Shown here piece after piece: positions 34,413 through 44,304 of a DNA stretch of 64,000 nucleotides (the stretch's first letter is position 1; the number at the start of each line of letters is the position of its first letter). Below the pieces are notes generated by a model, which saw only the letters and a list, made by a program, of their open reading frames with translations, ran no database searches and was not told the DNA's origin. The stretch is taken from positions 1 through 64,000 of the forward strand of contig CBDUGP010000044.1 in NCBI GenBank assembly GCA_965366625.1, in the 5' to 3' direction. This DNA comes from JAUIJL01 sp965366625 (GTDB lineage Bacteria; Acidobacteriota; Thermoanaerobaculia; Multivoradales; J023). The position numbers and the translations under genes were made by a program.

Positions 34413-35726
34413 CTAGGAATCCTGACCTAGCTCACCTGGCCAAGCTCCATTGGATCGGCAAATCCGGGCATACACCTCAGCGCTCGGCCGAGGTCGACGC
34501 TCGCCGGTTTGCGGATCGACTTCGATCAAACCGAAGTGGGTCGACCAACCTTCGGCCCATTCAAAGTTGTCGGTCAGAGACCAGTGGAAATAACCCCGAA
34601 CGTCGACCCCTCGACGCAAAGCTTCGCCCACCGCCCGCACGTGCTCGATCAAGAACTCGGGTCTGTGGGCATCACTATTGTCGAATAGGCCGTTTTCGGT
34701 CACGTAGAGCGGTTTACCCAGCCGTCGGCTGAGCCGCACCAATTGCTCGGTCAACCCTCGGGCATAGACCTGTCCCCAATCGGTTTGCTCGGTACGGATA
34801 GTGGGCCGCTGCACGTGACGTCCGAGCGGGGTTTCGGCCTTGAGGTCGAATTGCACCTCGAAACGGCCGTAATAGTTGAGCCCGATGAAATCACAGGCAT
34901 TCGCCAGACCCGGCAGAGTGCGTGGAAGCAGCCGCACGGGAAAGCGCAGTCGACCGTCCCGCAGGGCTTCGATCAGCAGCCCATTGAATGCCCAATCCTG
35001 GAATCCCCGGGCCAGACGGTCGTGGGTATGATCCGGTCGATGGGACTCGAAGAGCGGCATGTTCAAGACCAACCCGACGGGTTTGGACGTAAATTCCCGA
35101 GCCCGGTGATAGCCGCGAGCGTGGGCTTCCAGCATTTGACGCATGGCCTTGAAGCAGGCCCTGAGACTCCCCTTGCCGGGCGGCCACAAATGCCCGGCGT
35201 AGGCGGTGTAGGCCAAGACGTTGGGCTCGTTGAGGGTCACCCACAGATCCACCACCTCGTCGAGACCCGCCACCGCCCGGGCCACATATCGGGCGAAGTG
35301 CTCGTCGACCCCTGACGCAAGCCACGAACCACGCTGTGCCAACCAGCGGGGCAAGGTGAAGTGGTTGAGCGTGACGCAAGTGCTGAGGCCGTTTGCTTTC
35401 GCCGCCGCCAATATTTCTCGATAACGGTCGATCGCCCCTTGGTCGAACACTCCCGGCTGAGGCTCGATTCGGCTCCACTCGAGCGAAAAGCGGTGTGCGT
35501 TTTGACCCAAGCTCGCCGCCAGAGCCAAATCTTGCTCCGCTCGCCCCGACCACCAACCCACCCCGTCGCCACTGACGGAGCCGTCGCGAATCCGGCCCGG
35601 CTTCTGCTCCCAATCCCACCAATCGTTGCCGTCGTTGCCCCCTTCCACTTGATGAGATGCGGTAGCTGCTCCCCACAGAAAACCCTTGGGAAACGGCGAG
35701 TCTGGCGCTGGCTGGGATTGGACCAT
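34413..35726 (-). CDS. Glycoside hydrolase family 1 (beta-glucosidase type)
   Basis: 437 residues. A retaining beta-glycosidase with a TIM barrel. It begins with FPKGFLWGAATASHQVEGGNDGNDWW (substrate-binding Gln/His/Trp), has the acid/base TLNEPN and the nucleophile in LYVTENGLFDN, and ends with the GYFHWSLTDNFEWAEGWSTHFGLIEVD signature. No signal peptide, so cytosolic. The sugar specificity (glucoside, galactoside, fucoside) cannot be read. It is convergent with msrP (14 bp between stops) and divergent from the HEAT-repeat gene. Confidence 0.92.
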   Translation of the reverse strand: MVQSQPAPDSPFPKGFLWGAATASHQVEGGNDGNDWWDWEQKPGRIRDGSVSGDGVGWWSGRAEQDLALAASLGQNAHRFSLEWSRIEPQPGVFDQGAIDRYREILAAAKANGLSTCVTLNHFTLPRWLAQRGSWLASGVDEHFARYVARAVAGLDEVVDLWVTLNEPNVLAYTAYAGHLWPPGKGSLRACFKAMRQMLEAHARGYHRAREFTSKPVGLVLNMPLFESHRPDHTHDRLARGFQDWAFNGLLIEALRDGRLRFPVRLLPRTLPGLANACDFIGLNYYGRFEVQFDLKAETPLGRHVQRPTIRTEQTDWGQVYARGLTEQLVRLSRRLGKPLYVTENGLFDNSDAHRPEFLIEHVRAVGEALRRGVDVRGYFHWSLTDNFEWAEGWSTHFGLIEVDPQTGERRPRPSAEVYARICRSNGAWPGELGQDS

Positions 35727-35810
35727 TCGCGGATTCTACTCGCCCCGGGAGAAATCCCCGGTTCCGGTTAAACTTCGGCCCCAATCACGTAAGAGTCCCG
35801 GGAGCATGCC

Positions 35811-36788
35811 TTGGCCAAAAAAGACCCCCTCGAAGACAAGTTGGAGTTGCTGTCGAAGCTTCGACAGGAAGACGACTCCGATGTCATCCGCAAAGAACTC
35901 AAAACTGCCTTGACCCAAAAACGCTATGGCCTTTTGGTGTCCAAGGCTGCGGATTTGGTGGCCGAGCTCGGTATGGGTGAGCTCAGCCGGCAGATGGAGG
36001 AGGCCTTCCATCGACTCAGCCGAGATCCCCTGAAGAAGGATAAGGGCTGCGCTGGAAAAACTTCGTTGGTCAAAGCCTTGGTGGAGTTGGAGCAACCGTC
36101 GGCGGAGGTCTTCTTGGCCGGCGCCCGCTACGTCCAGCTGGAGCCCGTTTGGGGCGGCACCACGGATACCGCGGCTCAGCTGCGGGGCTGGTGCGCCCAC
36201 GGTTTGGTGCGCATGCGACACCCCGAAGCGGTATTACATTTGACACGTTTGTTGGTGGACCCCGAGCGCCCCACCCGGCTCGCCGCGGTCGACGCCTTGG
36301 GCGACTCGGGCCAAACCGCGGCCGAAGCTCTCCTGCGTCTTAAAGTGCTGGTCGGCGACGACGAGGTAGAAGTGGTGGCGGAATGTTTCAACTCCCTACT
36401 GCGCTTGGAGCCCCATCGCTCGTTGTCCTTTGTCGGCGATTTCCTGGCCTCCGACGAGCCGGCGATCGCCGAGGGCGCCGCCCTGGCCTTGGGCGACTCT
36501 CGCTCCGATGAAGCCGTCGATCTTTTGGTAAAGCGGCTCGAAATCACCCTCGGAGAAGATCAGCAGCGCAGTCTTTATTTGGCTCTGGCCTTGACCCGTC
36601 GCCAACGGGCCCTGGACTTGCTGATCGACGAAGTGGAGCAAGGTCCAATCGGCCGGGCCCGCTCAGCCCTGAAGGCCTTGGCCCTCAACCGCCACGACGA
36701 ATCTCTCCGAGAACGATTGCGACAACACCTCGACTCGCGCCGAGACCGGAGCCTGGAGCAAATCTGGCACCAGGATTTCGAGGATTAA
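35811..36788 (+). CDS. HEAT-repeat protein
   Basis: 325 residues, soluble. An N-terminal helical part (about 1-100) is followed by at least five HEAT/PBS-lyase-type helical repeats (for example VLHLTRLLVDPERPTRLAAVDALGDSG, and ALSFVGDFL-like units with EPAIAEGAALALGDSRSDEAVDLLVKRL). These form protein-binding scaffolds. The start is a TTG at 35811 with GGGAG 7 bases upstream; a nearby ATG is out of frame. No partner is suggested by neighbours. A strong hairpin terminator follows. Confidence 0.72.
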   Translation: MAKKDPLEDKLELLSKLRQEDDSDVIRKELKTALTQKRYGLLVSKAADLVAELGMGELSRQMEEAFHRLSRDPLKKDKGCAGKTSLVKALVELEQPSAEVFLAGARYVQLEPVWGGTTDTAAQLRGWCAHGLVRMRHPEAVLHLTRLLVDPERPTRLAAVDALGDSGQTAAEALLRLKVLVGDDEVEVVAECFNSLLRLEPHRSLSFVGDFLASDEPAIAEGAALALGDSRSDEAVDLLVKRLEITLGEDQQRSLYLALALTRRQRALDLLIDEVEQGPIGRARSALKALALNRHDESLRERLRQHLDSRRDRSLEQIWHQDFED

Positions 36789-36794
36789 TGCAAA

Positions 36795-36824
36795 AAGCGG
36801 GCGCCCGAATAAGGACGCCCGCTT
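36795..36824. terminator. Bidirectional intrinsic terminator
   Basis: A 9-bp perfect stem AAGCGGGCG / CGCCCGCTT with a 12-base loop. An A-run precedes it and TCTCTTT follows, so it can serve both the HEAT gene and the convergent porin gene. Confidence 0.85.
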
Positions 36825-36875
36825 CTCTTTGACTCAAGAGTCTTCGATTCAAAAACCTTGCTCAGGTGCGTCGAA

Positions 36876-38048
36876 TCAGAAATCCACCTGCCAGCGCATG
36901 AGGATGAAATTGGCATCGCCAACATCGTCCACATCGGCGTTGATGTAGTCGAGCATCAAACGGGTCACCGGGTTGGGGTACCAGTTGAGACCCACGCTGA
37001 TGTTGGTCTCCTCGCCGCCGGCGATGGCCGCGTCGTTGAGATCGAGGGTGGAATAACGGGCCTTGATCTCCCAAGCACCGCTGCCGTCTTTGCCCCAGTT
37101 GGCGCTCGGCTTGATGCGGTCGAAGGCACCTTCGGAGGTCTTGAAGGCCCGGCTCTCGCCGGTGAGGAAGTAACCGGCTTGCACGTAGAAACCGCCGAAT
37201 GACGGGTCACCGGAGGCCGGAGCGTCGACATCGGACGTGAAGTACTCGGCGGCGGCCCAGAACGGACCCTGCACCGTGGCGAGTTCCAGGTTCAAGTTGG
37301 TGGCACCGTCGGCAGCGAAAGTGCCGGTGTCGACGTAACGGCCGGTGAAGTGGCTCTCCGGGCGAACGCGCACGCGGGTGGTGCCGTCGTAGTCCTTGAT
37401 CGTGGCGCCGATGCCGATGTGGAACAGGCTGCCCTCTTCATAGACGGGACGGAAGGCCACGCGGCCGGTGAAGTTGGTGGCGTCCTCACTGGTGGAAACA
37501 CCGAAATCGTCGGAATCGTAGTAATAACCCACGCCCCAATTGAATTTGTCGCCGTTTTTACCTTCGAAACCCACGCCGGAGTTGCGGCTCGGGGCAAAGG
37601 CCTGGACCGGCAAGGAGCGCTCGAGGAACGAGATGTATTTGGAGCTGGTCAGCTCTTCGAGGGAGAAATGCTCCTTGAAATGACCGATTTTGATCTTGCC
37701 CCAATCCTGCTTGAGGGCCAACCAAGCGTCTTTGAAATCCGCGTCACCGCCGGCGAAGTCGTATTGGACCTTGAATTCAACATTGCCGTACACAGTGCCG
37801 GACATGAAGAGGCGAGCCCGGCGGAATTCGAAACCGTCTTCCTCGGTGGCGACTTGCTCGTCGACGTCAGCAAATTGAAAATCCGCTTGCAGACGTCCGC
37901 CGAACTTGAGCTTGTGGCCCTTTTCTTTACTTTCGATCTTGTGGCCGTTGCTCCACTTGGCAACCCAATCGTCGGCCTGAGCGGCCGGCGCCAGGGCGAG
38001 AAGAGCGGCGAGGGCGGCAAAAGCGCCAGTCACTCGGTTCTTGGTCAT
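36876..38048 (-). CDS. Phosphate-selective porin O/P (OprP-type)
   Basis: 390 residues. A cleavable signal (ALLALAPAAQA, cut at about 25-26) precedes a short exposed N-terminus and a 16-18 strand beta-barrel (LKFGGRLQADFQFADVDEQ, EFRRARLFMSGTVYGNVEFKVQYDFAGGDADFKDAWLALK), ending in the outer-membrane Phe (MRWQVDF). Members pass phosphate or polyphosphate across the outer membrane. Its place immediately downstream of the pst genes supports a phosphate role. A motif shared with the pstS promoter (38161-38174) lies about 113 bp upstream. GGAGG and AGAGGA precede the ATG. Confidence 0.9.
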   Translation of the reverse strand: MTKNRVTGAFAALAALLALAPAAQADDWVAKWSNGHKIESKEKGHKLKFGGRLQADFQFADVDEQVATEEDGFEFRRARLFMSGTVYGNVEFKVQYDFAGGDADFKDAWLALKQDWGKIKIGHFKEHFSLEELTSSKYISFLERSLPVQAFAPSRNSGVGFEGKNGDKFNWGVGYYYDSDDFGVSTSEDATNFTGRVAFRPVYEEGSLFHIGIGATIKDYDGTTRVRVRPESHFTGRYVDTGTFAADGATNLNLELATVQGPFWAAAEYFTSDVDAPASGDPSFGGFYVQAGYFLTGESRAFKTSEGAFDRIKPSANWGKDGSGAWEIKARYSTLDLNDAAIAGGEETNISVGLNWYPNPVTRLMLDYINADVDDVGDANFILMRWQVDF

Positions 38049-38160
38049 ATTCCTCTAACCTCCGTTTGTCTACGAAATCGCACGCAGAGAGCGCACAAGA
38101 AGTTTCAATTCATAGTGTCGGCTGCGGGCAGAGCATGCAGCAGCTTTTTAAAGAAGCTGA

Positions 38161-38174
38161 AAAGAGACGGTGAA
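38161..38174 (-). promoter_or_regulatory. Candidate Pho-type operator upstream of porin gene
   Basis: On the coding strand TTCACCGTCTCTTT, which matches TTCACGGTTTCTTT upstream of pstS at 12 of 14 positions. Both are 110-145 bp ahead of phosphate genes. It is not a canonical E. coli Pho box, so PhoB binding is only an inference. Confidence 0.4.
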
Positions 38175-38181
38175 AAGCGGT

Positions 38182-38214
38182 GCTGCCGTGTCGCTTTACC
38201 CGCAACACGGCAGC
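38182..38214. terminator. Hairpin between pstB and porin gene
   Basis: A perfect 10-bp inverted repeat, GCTGCCGTGT / ACACGGCAGC, with a 13-base loop. On the minus strand it is followed by CCGCTTTTC. It lies between the end of the pst operon and the porin promoter motif and probably ends pst transcripts; it could also be an operator. Confidence 0.55.
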
Positions 38215-38251
38215 AGACCTCAGCTAGAGGCGCGGCGCGCCGAGCAGGGAC

Positions 38252-38404
38252 AGCGAGCGTGTCTGAGCGATACAACATATGAATCGGCTTAAGCTCTTAT
38301 ACATCAGCAATTTGCAACGGTAATGCAACGGTAGCGCGAGTTCGGAGCGACGCGCGCAGGGCGCCGCGCCGGCCCACCGAGATTCCATTTCTGGACGGGC
38401 CCTA
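38252..38404 (-). repeat. Dispersed repeat R1, copy 2
   Basis: Full-length match to 8-160, with scattered substitutions and small indels. In the sense of the adjoining gene it starts CTAGGGCCCGTCCAGAAATG a base or so after the pstB stop codon. No coding potential is seen. Confidence 0.75.
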
Positions 38405-38405
38405 G

Positions 38406-39323
38406 CTAGCCGAAGCGGCCGGTGATGTAATCCTCGGTGGCCTTGAGGTGAGGCCGCGTGAAGAGTTCGCCCGTCGCGCCGTATTCGATCAAACGACCGA
38501 GATACATGAAAGCCGTGTAATCGGACACCCGAGACGCCTGCTGCATGTTGTGGGTGACGATCAAAATCGTGTACTCACCCCGAAGCGACTCGATCAAATC
38601 CTCGATCTTGCCCGTGGCGATGGGGTCCAACGCCGAGCACGGTTCGTCCATCAGCAGCACCTCCGGCTCCGCGGCGATGGCGCGGGCGATGCACAGACGC
38701 TGTTGCTGACCGCCGGACAATCCCAACGCAAGCTCATCCAAGCGATCCTTGACCTCGTCCCAAAGGGCCGCGCCGCGCAAACTTTTCTCGCAAATCTCGT
38801 CGAGCACGTGTTTGCGGTTCTCGCCGTCGATACGCAGGGAATAGACCACGTTCTCGTAGATCGACATGGGGAATGGATTGGACTTTTGGAAGACCATGCC
38901 CATCCGTTTCCTCAGCTCGATCACATCCACGCCCGATCCGTAAACGGAATCGCCGTTGAGCACCATATGACCGCTGATTTTGACGATGTCGATCAAATCG
39001 TTCAACCGGTTGACGCTGCGCAAGAGGGTCGATTTTCCGCAGCCCGACGGCCCGATCAAAGCCGTCACTTTGCCCCGGGGCACCGACATATTGATGTCGT
39101 AAAGGGCTTGGGCGGCGCCGTACCACAGACGAAAATTGGTGACGTCGAGCACGGCGTCTTCATCGGCCAGACTCTTATGGACTTCGCTGGGCAGCGTTTC
39201 GCCGCGCGCGATGGCGACGATCGGGTCCCTGGGGTCCTTAGGGCCCTTGGGATCCTTGTGGCCGACCATCTTGACGACGTCGGGGGTCATGGGGATGGAG
39301 CTGGGAACAGCATCAGTTTTCAT
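38406..39323 (-). CDS. pstB: Phosphate ABC transporter ATP-binding protein PstB
   Basis: 305 residues. The ATPase of the high-affinity phosphate importer. Walker A GPSGCGKST, Q-loop VFQKSNPFPMSIYENV, signature LSGGQQQRL, Walker B VLLMDEP and H-loop VTHN are all intact. A non-conserved N-terminal extension of about 55 residues contains a short repeat (KDPKGPKDPRDP). It is the last gene of pstSCAB and lies 25 bp after pstA. No phoU or phoBR follows in this window. Repeat R1 abuts its stop codon. Confidence 0.95.
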   Translation of the reverse strand: MKTDAVPSSIPMTPDVVKMVGHKDPKGPKDPRDPIVAIARGETLPSEVHKSLADEDAVLDVTNFRLWYGAAQALYDINMSVPRGKVTALIGPSGCGKSTLLRSVNRLNDLIDIVKISGHMVLNGDSVYGSGVDVIELRKRMGMVFQKSNPFPMSIYENVVYSLRIDGENRKHVLDEICEKSLRGAALWDEVKDRLDELALGLSGGQQQRLCIARAIAAEPEVLLMDEPCSALDPIATGKIEDLIESLRGEYTILIVTHNMQQASRVSDYTAFMYLGRLIEYGATGELFTRPHLKATEDYITGRFG

Positions 39324-39348
39324 ATTTCTCTTCCTGCTGGGTGGCGGA

Positions 39349-41379
39349 TCAGAATTGCCCGCCGGCGAATTTACGGCGCAAGCGATTGCGGATCGCGATG
39401 GTGACGAAATTGAGCACGGCGACGATCGCGATCAGCAACAAGGTGGTGGTGAACACCATGGGTTTGGCCGCCTCGGAATTTTGGCTTTGGAATCCCACGT
39501 CGTAGATGTGGAAACCCAGGTGCATGAAGCTACGCTCGGGGTGGATGAATGGAAACAGACCGTCGATGGGTAGCTCGGGGGCCAATTTGACCGCGCCCAC
39601 CAACATCAACGGCGCCACCTCGCCGGCCCCGCGGGCGATGGCCAAAATCATTCCCGTGATGATGCCCGGCAGGGCACGCGGCAAAACGATCCGATGAATC
39701 GTCTGCCACTTCGAGGCACCGCAGGCATAGGAGCCCTCGCGCATAGAATTCGGCACCGCCGACACCGCCTCTTCGGTAGCGACGATGACCACCGGCAGGG
39801 TGAGCAAGGCCAATGTTAAAGAAGCCCACAACAAGCCCCCTTTGCCGTAGGTCGGATTGGGCAAATGGGCGGCGAACAAAAGCTCGTCGATCGAGGCGCC
39901 GACCACGTAACAGAAGAAACCCAAACCGAACACGCCGAACACGATGGACGGCACGCCCGCCAGGTTGTTGACGGCGATCCGAACCGCCGACACCACCGGG
40001 CCTGCCTTGGCATATTCCTTCAGGTAGAGAGCCGCCAACACACCGAAGGGGACCACCACCAGCGACATGATCAGGGTCATGGCAATGGTGCCGAAAATCG
40101 CCGGATAAACGCCGCCTTCGCTATTGGCCTCGCGGGGTTCGTCGGAAAGAAATTCCGCCCAGCGCCCCATGTAGATGCCCATCTTGTCGGTCCAGCCCAG
40201 GCGGTTGGCAGGATAAGCGCGCACCACGTCGTCCAGGCGCAGGAATACCTGCTCGGCCGGCCGGTTGCCTTCCCCGGCGGTGCGCATCAAGAGCTGATAG
40301 CGACGGTTCTCGTGATTAATCGCATCGATTTCTTGACGAATCCGAGCAAACTCCCGATCGGCCCAGGCACGGACCTCTTCGAACTCCGCCTGGGCGTCGA
40401 CCAGCTTTTCGCGCAAGCGTGACTCTCGAGACGTGGCCGACGCTTCCTCCAACTCGAGTTCCAGCTCGCGCACGGCCAAACGCGCCGCTTCCTGCCTGTG
40501 GTTAACCCTACCGATATCGAATTTTTCGAGCCGACGACGGTCATTCCAACGCTCTCGTATTTGGTCGTGGAACTCCCGGAATTTCTCCCAAGCTTGCTCG
40601 GCCCCTGAGAACACTTGGGCCACGCCCTGGAGGTCCTGGATCGATTCAAAATCCGCCGGATCCACCAGCACCGGGCGTCGACGGCCGTCGACGAATCGTT
40701 CGTCCACCAACCGGACTTCCACCGAGCGGACTTCTGCACCTTCGTCATCGAACTCCTGGACCAGCCTCAGCGCTTCCTGCAGCATGGCCTCCGGGGTTTT
40801 GCTCCCGCCATCAGCCGTGGTGGCCGAAATCGGCGTCAGCAGCACGAAGGCCTCTGGATAACCGTAAAAGCGCCCCCACTCCAATCGCTCGATGACCATC
40901 GCCCACTCGGGCTCGGAGGCGTCGGCCACCTCCCACTCGTTGACCCAACTGAAGTGGTTCTGGGTCAGCTTGAAGTTGCCGGTCCGCACCAAACGACGAA
41001 AAGCCCACCCGTCACGCTCTCCGACTTCCCGGATCGCGTTCTCGGCGGTCTGTCCGTTGAGATCGGCGAGCACGTTGTCGGTCGGCCGGTAGAGATCCTC
41101 GCGAGTCACTTCGCCCATATAGACCCGACCGTCCGGGGTCTCCAACTTGACGATCGCCTGGGGCCAGAAGGTGCTCAGGCCTTTGAACAACACCAGCAAC
41201 AACAGACCGGCAACCATAAAAGCACAGGTCGCCAGTGCCCCGCCGGTGAGCCAAACCATGGGCTCGCCGGAAGCAAAAAGGCTGCTCTTGCTCCGGGCTC
41301 GGGTCCGTTGACCCCAATCCGCTGTTTGATTAGACGCCCCTTGGCCCGAAGACTTGGATTTTCGTTCGGACCTGCTCAT
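39349..41379 (-). CDS. pstA: Phosphate ABC transporter permease PstA, extended
   Basis: 676 residues, more than twice the E. coli PstA. TM1 (about 44-66) is followed by an insert of about 340 residues before the usual permease core (about 425-676, with the ABC loop EEAVSAVPNSMREGSYACGASKWQTIHRIVLPRALPGI). The insert holds a mixed domain and a long charged helix (about 270-365, ERWNDRRRLEKFDIGRVNHRQEAARLAVRELELELEEAS) likely to form a coiled coil in the periplasm. Extended PstA proteins are known from gammaproteobacteria. The start overlaps the pstC stop as ATGA. Confidence 0.92.
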   Translation of the reverse strand: MSRSERKSKSSGQGASNQTADWGQRTRARSKSSLFASGEPMVWLTGGALATCAFMVAGLLLLVLFKGLSTFWPQAIVKLETPDGRVYMGEVTREDLYRPTDNVLADLNGQTAENAIREVGERDGWAFRRLVRTGNFKLTQNHFSWVNEWEVADASEPEWAMVIERLEWGRFYGYPEAFVLLTPISATTADGGSKTPEAMLQEALRLVQEFDDEGAEVRSVEVRLVDERFVDGRRRPVLVDPADFESIQDLQGVAQVFSGAEQAWEKFREFHDQIRERWNDRRRLEKFDIGRVNHRQEAARLAVRELELELEEASATSRESRLREKLVDAQAEFEEVRAWADREFARIRQEIDAINHENRRYQLLMRTAGEGNRPAEQVFLRLDDVVRAYPANRLGWTDKMGIYMGRWAEFLSDEPREANSEGGVYPAIFGTIAMTLIMSLVVVPFGVLAALYLKEYAKAGPVVSAVRIAVNNLAGVPSIVFGVFGLGFFCYVVGASIDELLFAAHLPNPTYGKGGLLWASLTLALLTLPVVIVATEEAVSAVPNSMREGSYACGASKWQTIHRIVLPRALPGIITGMILAIARGAGEVAPLMLVGAVKLAPELPIDGLFPFIHPERSFMHLGFHIYDVGFQSQNSEAAKPMVFTTTLLLIAIVAVLNFVTIAIRNRLRRKFAGGQF

Positions 41380-44141
41380 AGCTGGTAGGCCCTTTTGCGG
41401 AAGCGCAATCGAATCACCTCGGCGACCGTGTTGACCACGAAGGTCATCAAAAAAAGCACCAAGGCGGCCAGGAAGAGCGTCCGATAATGGGTATCTCCCT
41501 TCACCGCCTCGGGCAGCTCCACCGCGATATTCGCCGACAAAGTGCGGAAACCTTCAAACATATTCATATCCATGACGGGCGTGTTGCCCGCGGCCATGAG
41601 CACGATCATGGTCTCTCCCACTGCCCTTCCCAGGCCGATCATGACGGCCGAGAACAAACCGCTCATGGCCGTGGGAATGACGATGCGGACCGCGGTCTGC
41701 CAAGGGGTTGCGCCGGCGCCGAGCGAAGCCGAGCGCAAATGCTCGGGAACCGTCGACAGCGCGTCCTCGGAGAGGGTGTAGATGATCGGGATGATGGCGA
41801 AACCCATCACAAATCCCACGATCAACGCGTTCCTTTGCACGTAGGTGTCGACGTATCCGCCGCGCGGATCGAAACCGAAGGCAGCCATCAACCAGGAGAA
41901 CAGCAACGCCAACAATAGGGTGCAAGCGATGCCGCCGACGAACCGCAGCAGATCGTAAATAGCGTATTGGCGGCGATCCCAAACCGCTCCCCACCGGCGC
42001 ATGCGCGGGCTCATCCAGCGGCCCATGCCCAAGGTCACGGTCAGGGCCGCCAGGGGCACGCCGAGGATCATCCAGCCGCCGATCGGGCCGGCAAATCGCT
42101 CTCCCCCTTCCGATCCCGGATCCCAGGACAACCAACCCCTAATGTCGCCGGCAAAAAACAGGCGTTCGATCCACGGACCGGTCAAGCCGGCCAACCAGAC
42201 CCCCACGGGCACCAACATGACCATTACGAGAAAGCGCCGATTCTGCCAACGGACGGCTTTTTCGCCGGGCAACAGCTGCCAACAAAAAGCGCCGAGCAAA
42301 ATCGTGATCGGCAGGGTGACGAATACTCCCAGCGTAGCGGGCACTACTTTTTCGAGGTAAGGGGCGAAAACCAGGGCCGCGAGGAAGCCCAACACCACGC
42401 TGGGCAAACTGGCCATGAATTCAATGCCGGGTTTGAGCACACTGCGCGCTCGCCGGGGCAGCAGCTCGCTGGTAAAGATCGCGGCCAACAACGCCAGCGG
42501 CGCGCCGAAAAGCATCGAATAGAACGTCGCTTTGAGGGTGCCGAAGATCAGCGGCATCAAACCGAGCTTCATTTCGAAATCGTCGGAGCCCGATGACGAT
42601 TGCCAAATGTGCTCGGGCTCGGGATAACCCTCGTACCAAACGGGTCTGAAAAAGGCCGAAAATCCCGCCTCGGGGTACCTCGGATCCAGATCCGCATGAA
42701 AAATCTTGTCGGGAGTGGCCACCAACACGCCGTCTTCCTTGGGTGACAGCGCGATTTGCATCACCGGCTGCTCGTCGGGCAATTGGAAGCGTTGGATTTC
42801 GGTGGCGTTGGTGACGTTGAAGAGCCTCAACTCGCCGTCGGCAAAACCGCTGTAGGCCAATCGGCTGCGGGAGGACGAGGCCATGGAAACCGCGGCGGAC
42901 GAGCTATCGGCCAGGCTCTTAGTGCGCGCAAAGGTCATTTGCGCCTGGGGATCCACGTTGCCGTCGAAGAGACCGGGGAAACCCGGCACGGCATCTTCGG
43001 GCCGGATCGGAAAACCCGCCTGCACCCGACCCTGCGAGTCGCCCCAAATGAAGGTGGTTCCACCCAATAACGCGCTGAAGAACGTCACCTCGTCCGAAGA
43101 GCCCGGGGGATAGAGATTGCCGGTTTCGGCGAGGTACGGCTGCTCCCGATCCCGCAGATCGATCCGTTGCAAACGCCCCTGTTTCGACACCAAATAGACC
43201 TCGCGACCGGCGCCGTCCAGGGCGATGTAATCCGGTGTCCCTGCGACGTCGAGCGGCAGGTCGATCGCCTCTTGGAGTTCATAGGTCGTCTCGCCCGAAA
43301 ACATATCCTCCGACGTCTGCCAATAAACCATCTGGAGCCGGTCGTCGGCGAAGAAGACCACCATCGGCCCGTCGGTGGTTGAGACATGGGACAGGGATTG
43401 GATCGGCGAGCCGGCCACATCAGCCCGAACACCCGGCTTTAACTTCAGCTCTTGCAGTCGGTATTGATCGGACGGCGTTTTTTGCAGGACACCCTTGCGA
43501 AACGCGACCGTCACGTCCTCGACGCGGGTGGAACCGTCTTCCAAAGCCGCATCAAAGGGCGCGATGAGCCCGGGCTCTAGATCGTCACGATCCAGAATCT
43601 CAGTCTTGAATCCAATCTCGATCAGTCGAATCGAGCCGTCGCTCAACCCGAAGGCAGCGGTTTCCGATCGGATGCCGAACGAGGACGACACGATATGCGC
43701 GGGCTGCTCGCTCTCGGCCCCTTCAAGGTCGAGAGCGAGGTCGACGTCGGTTGATCCGGCCGACGAAGCATTTGCTTCCGGGGCAGCCGGCCCGGGAAAG
43801 AGGGGCTCGACGCTCAACAGCTCGCCGTTGTCGAGACGAAACAGCTCGAGTTGCCCCGACGAGCTGAGGCTCCAACCCAGAGTTTGGTACTCATCGAGGC
43901 CGATACCGTGCAGATCGCGACCCCCGCGGTCGAAAGCTTGAAGGCCCGAGGTGGCCGCCGGAAGGAAGAGGGGTAGGACCACCCAGATGAGAAAAAGTGC
44001 CACACCGAGCACGGAGAGGATCGTGCCGATGCCGCCGAATGTAATCAACCCTTTCGCCAAACGATCGATCAGCACCACGCTGCGACGGGTTTTGCGAGAG
44101 CGAGATCGCCCGGTGAACGAGGAGCTTTTCTGCTCAGCCAT
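41376..44141 (-). CDS. pstC: Phosphate ABC transporter permease PstC, extended
   Basis: 921 residues. TM1 at about 25-48, then about 480 residues of periplasmic domain with repeated beta-propeller-like strands (FGLSDGSIRLIEIGF, YSGFADGELRLFNVTN, GVLVATPDKIFHADL), and the six-helix permease core with EDALSTVPEHLRSASLGAGATPWQTAVRIVIPTAM (ABC loop). It pairs with PstA to form the phosphate channel. The ATG at 44141 (MAEQKSS) was chosen because it precedes a basic linker and TM1; 32 upstream codons look non-coding. It is separated from pstS by 163 bp with a hairpin. Confidence 0.92.
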   Translation of the reverse strand: MAEQKSSSFTGRSRSRKTRRSVVLIDRLAKGLITFGGIGTILSVLGVALFLIWVVLPLFLPAATSGLQAFDRGGRDLHGIGLDEYQTLGWSLSSSGQLELFRLDNGELLSVEPLFPGPAAPEANASSAGSTDVDLALDLEGAESEQPAHIVSSSFGIRSETAAFGLSDGSIRLIEIGFKTEILDRDDLEPGLIAPFDAALEDGSTRVEDVTVAFRKGVLQKTPSDQYRLQELKLKPGVRADVAGSPIQSLSHVSTTDGPMVVFFADDRLQMVYWQTSEDMFSGETTYELQEAIDLPLDVAGTPDYIALDGAGREVYLVSKQGRLQRIDLRDREQPYLAETGNLYPPGSSDEVTFFSALLGGTTFIWGDSQGRVQAGFPIRPEDAVPGFPGLFDGNVDPQAQMTFARTKSLADSSSAAVSMASSSRSRLAYSGFADGELRLFNVTNATEIQRFQLPDEQPVMQIALSPKEDGVLVATPDKIFHADLDPRYPEAGFSAFFRPVWYEGYPEPEHIWQSSSGSDDFEMKLGLMPLIFGTLKATFYSMLFGAPLALLAAIFTSELLPRRARSVLKPGIEFMASLPSVVLGFLAALVFAPYLEKVVPATLGVFVTLPITILLGAFCWQLLPGEKAVRWQNRRFLVMVMLVPVGVWLAGLTGPWIERLFFAGDIRGWLSWDPGSEGGERFAGPIGGWMILGVPLAALTVTLGMGRWMSPRMRRWGAVWDRRQYAIYDLLRFVGGIACTLLLALLFSWLMAAFGFDPRGGYVDTYVQRNALIVGFVMGFAIIPIIYTLSEDALSTVPEHLRSASLGAGATPWQTAVRIVIPTAMSGLFSAVMIGLGRAVGETMIVLMAAGNTPVMDMNMFEGFRTLSANIAVELPEAVKGDTHYRTLFLAALVLFLMTFVVNTVAEVIRLRFRKRAYQL

Positions 44142-44240
44142 AGAGGTTCTCTGAGGAAAATCGACCCTCCAGCTGGGTGATCGATCTCGAAGATTTGAGA
44201 GGGGGAGATGGAAAAAGTCTCGGGCCTGACAGGCCAAGAC

Positions 44241-44276
44241 CCGACCGGCACGTCTCTAACGAAACGGGCCGGTCGG
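44241..44276 (-). terminator. Hairpin between pstS and pstC
   Basis: A perfect 9-bp stem, CCGACCGGC / GCCGGTCGG, with an 18-base loop and a following GTCTTGG, lying 29 bases past the pstS stop. There is no long T-run. It probably protects or partly terminates the pstS message, giving more binding protein than permease. Confidence 0.6.
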
Positions 44277-44304
44277 TTCTATGGGATGTCGTCGCGGCAA
44301 GGCA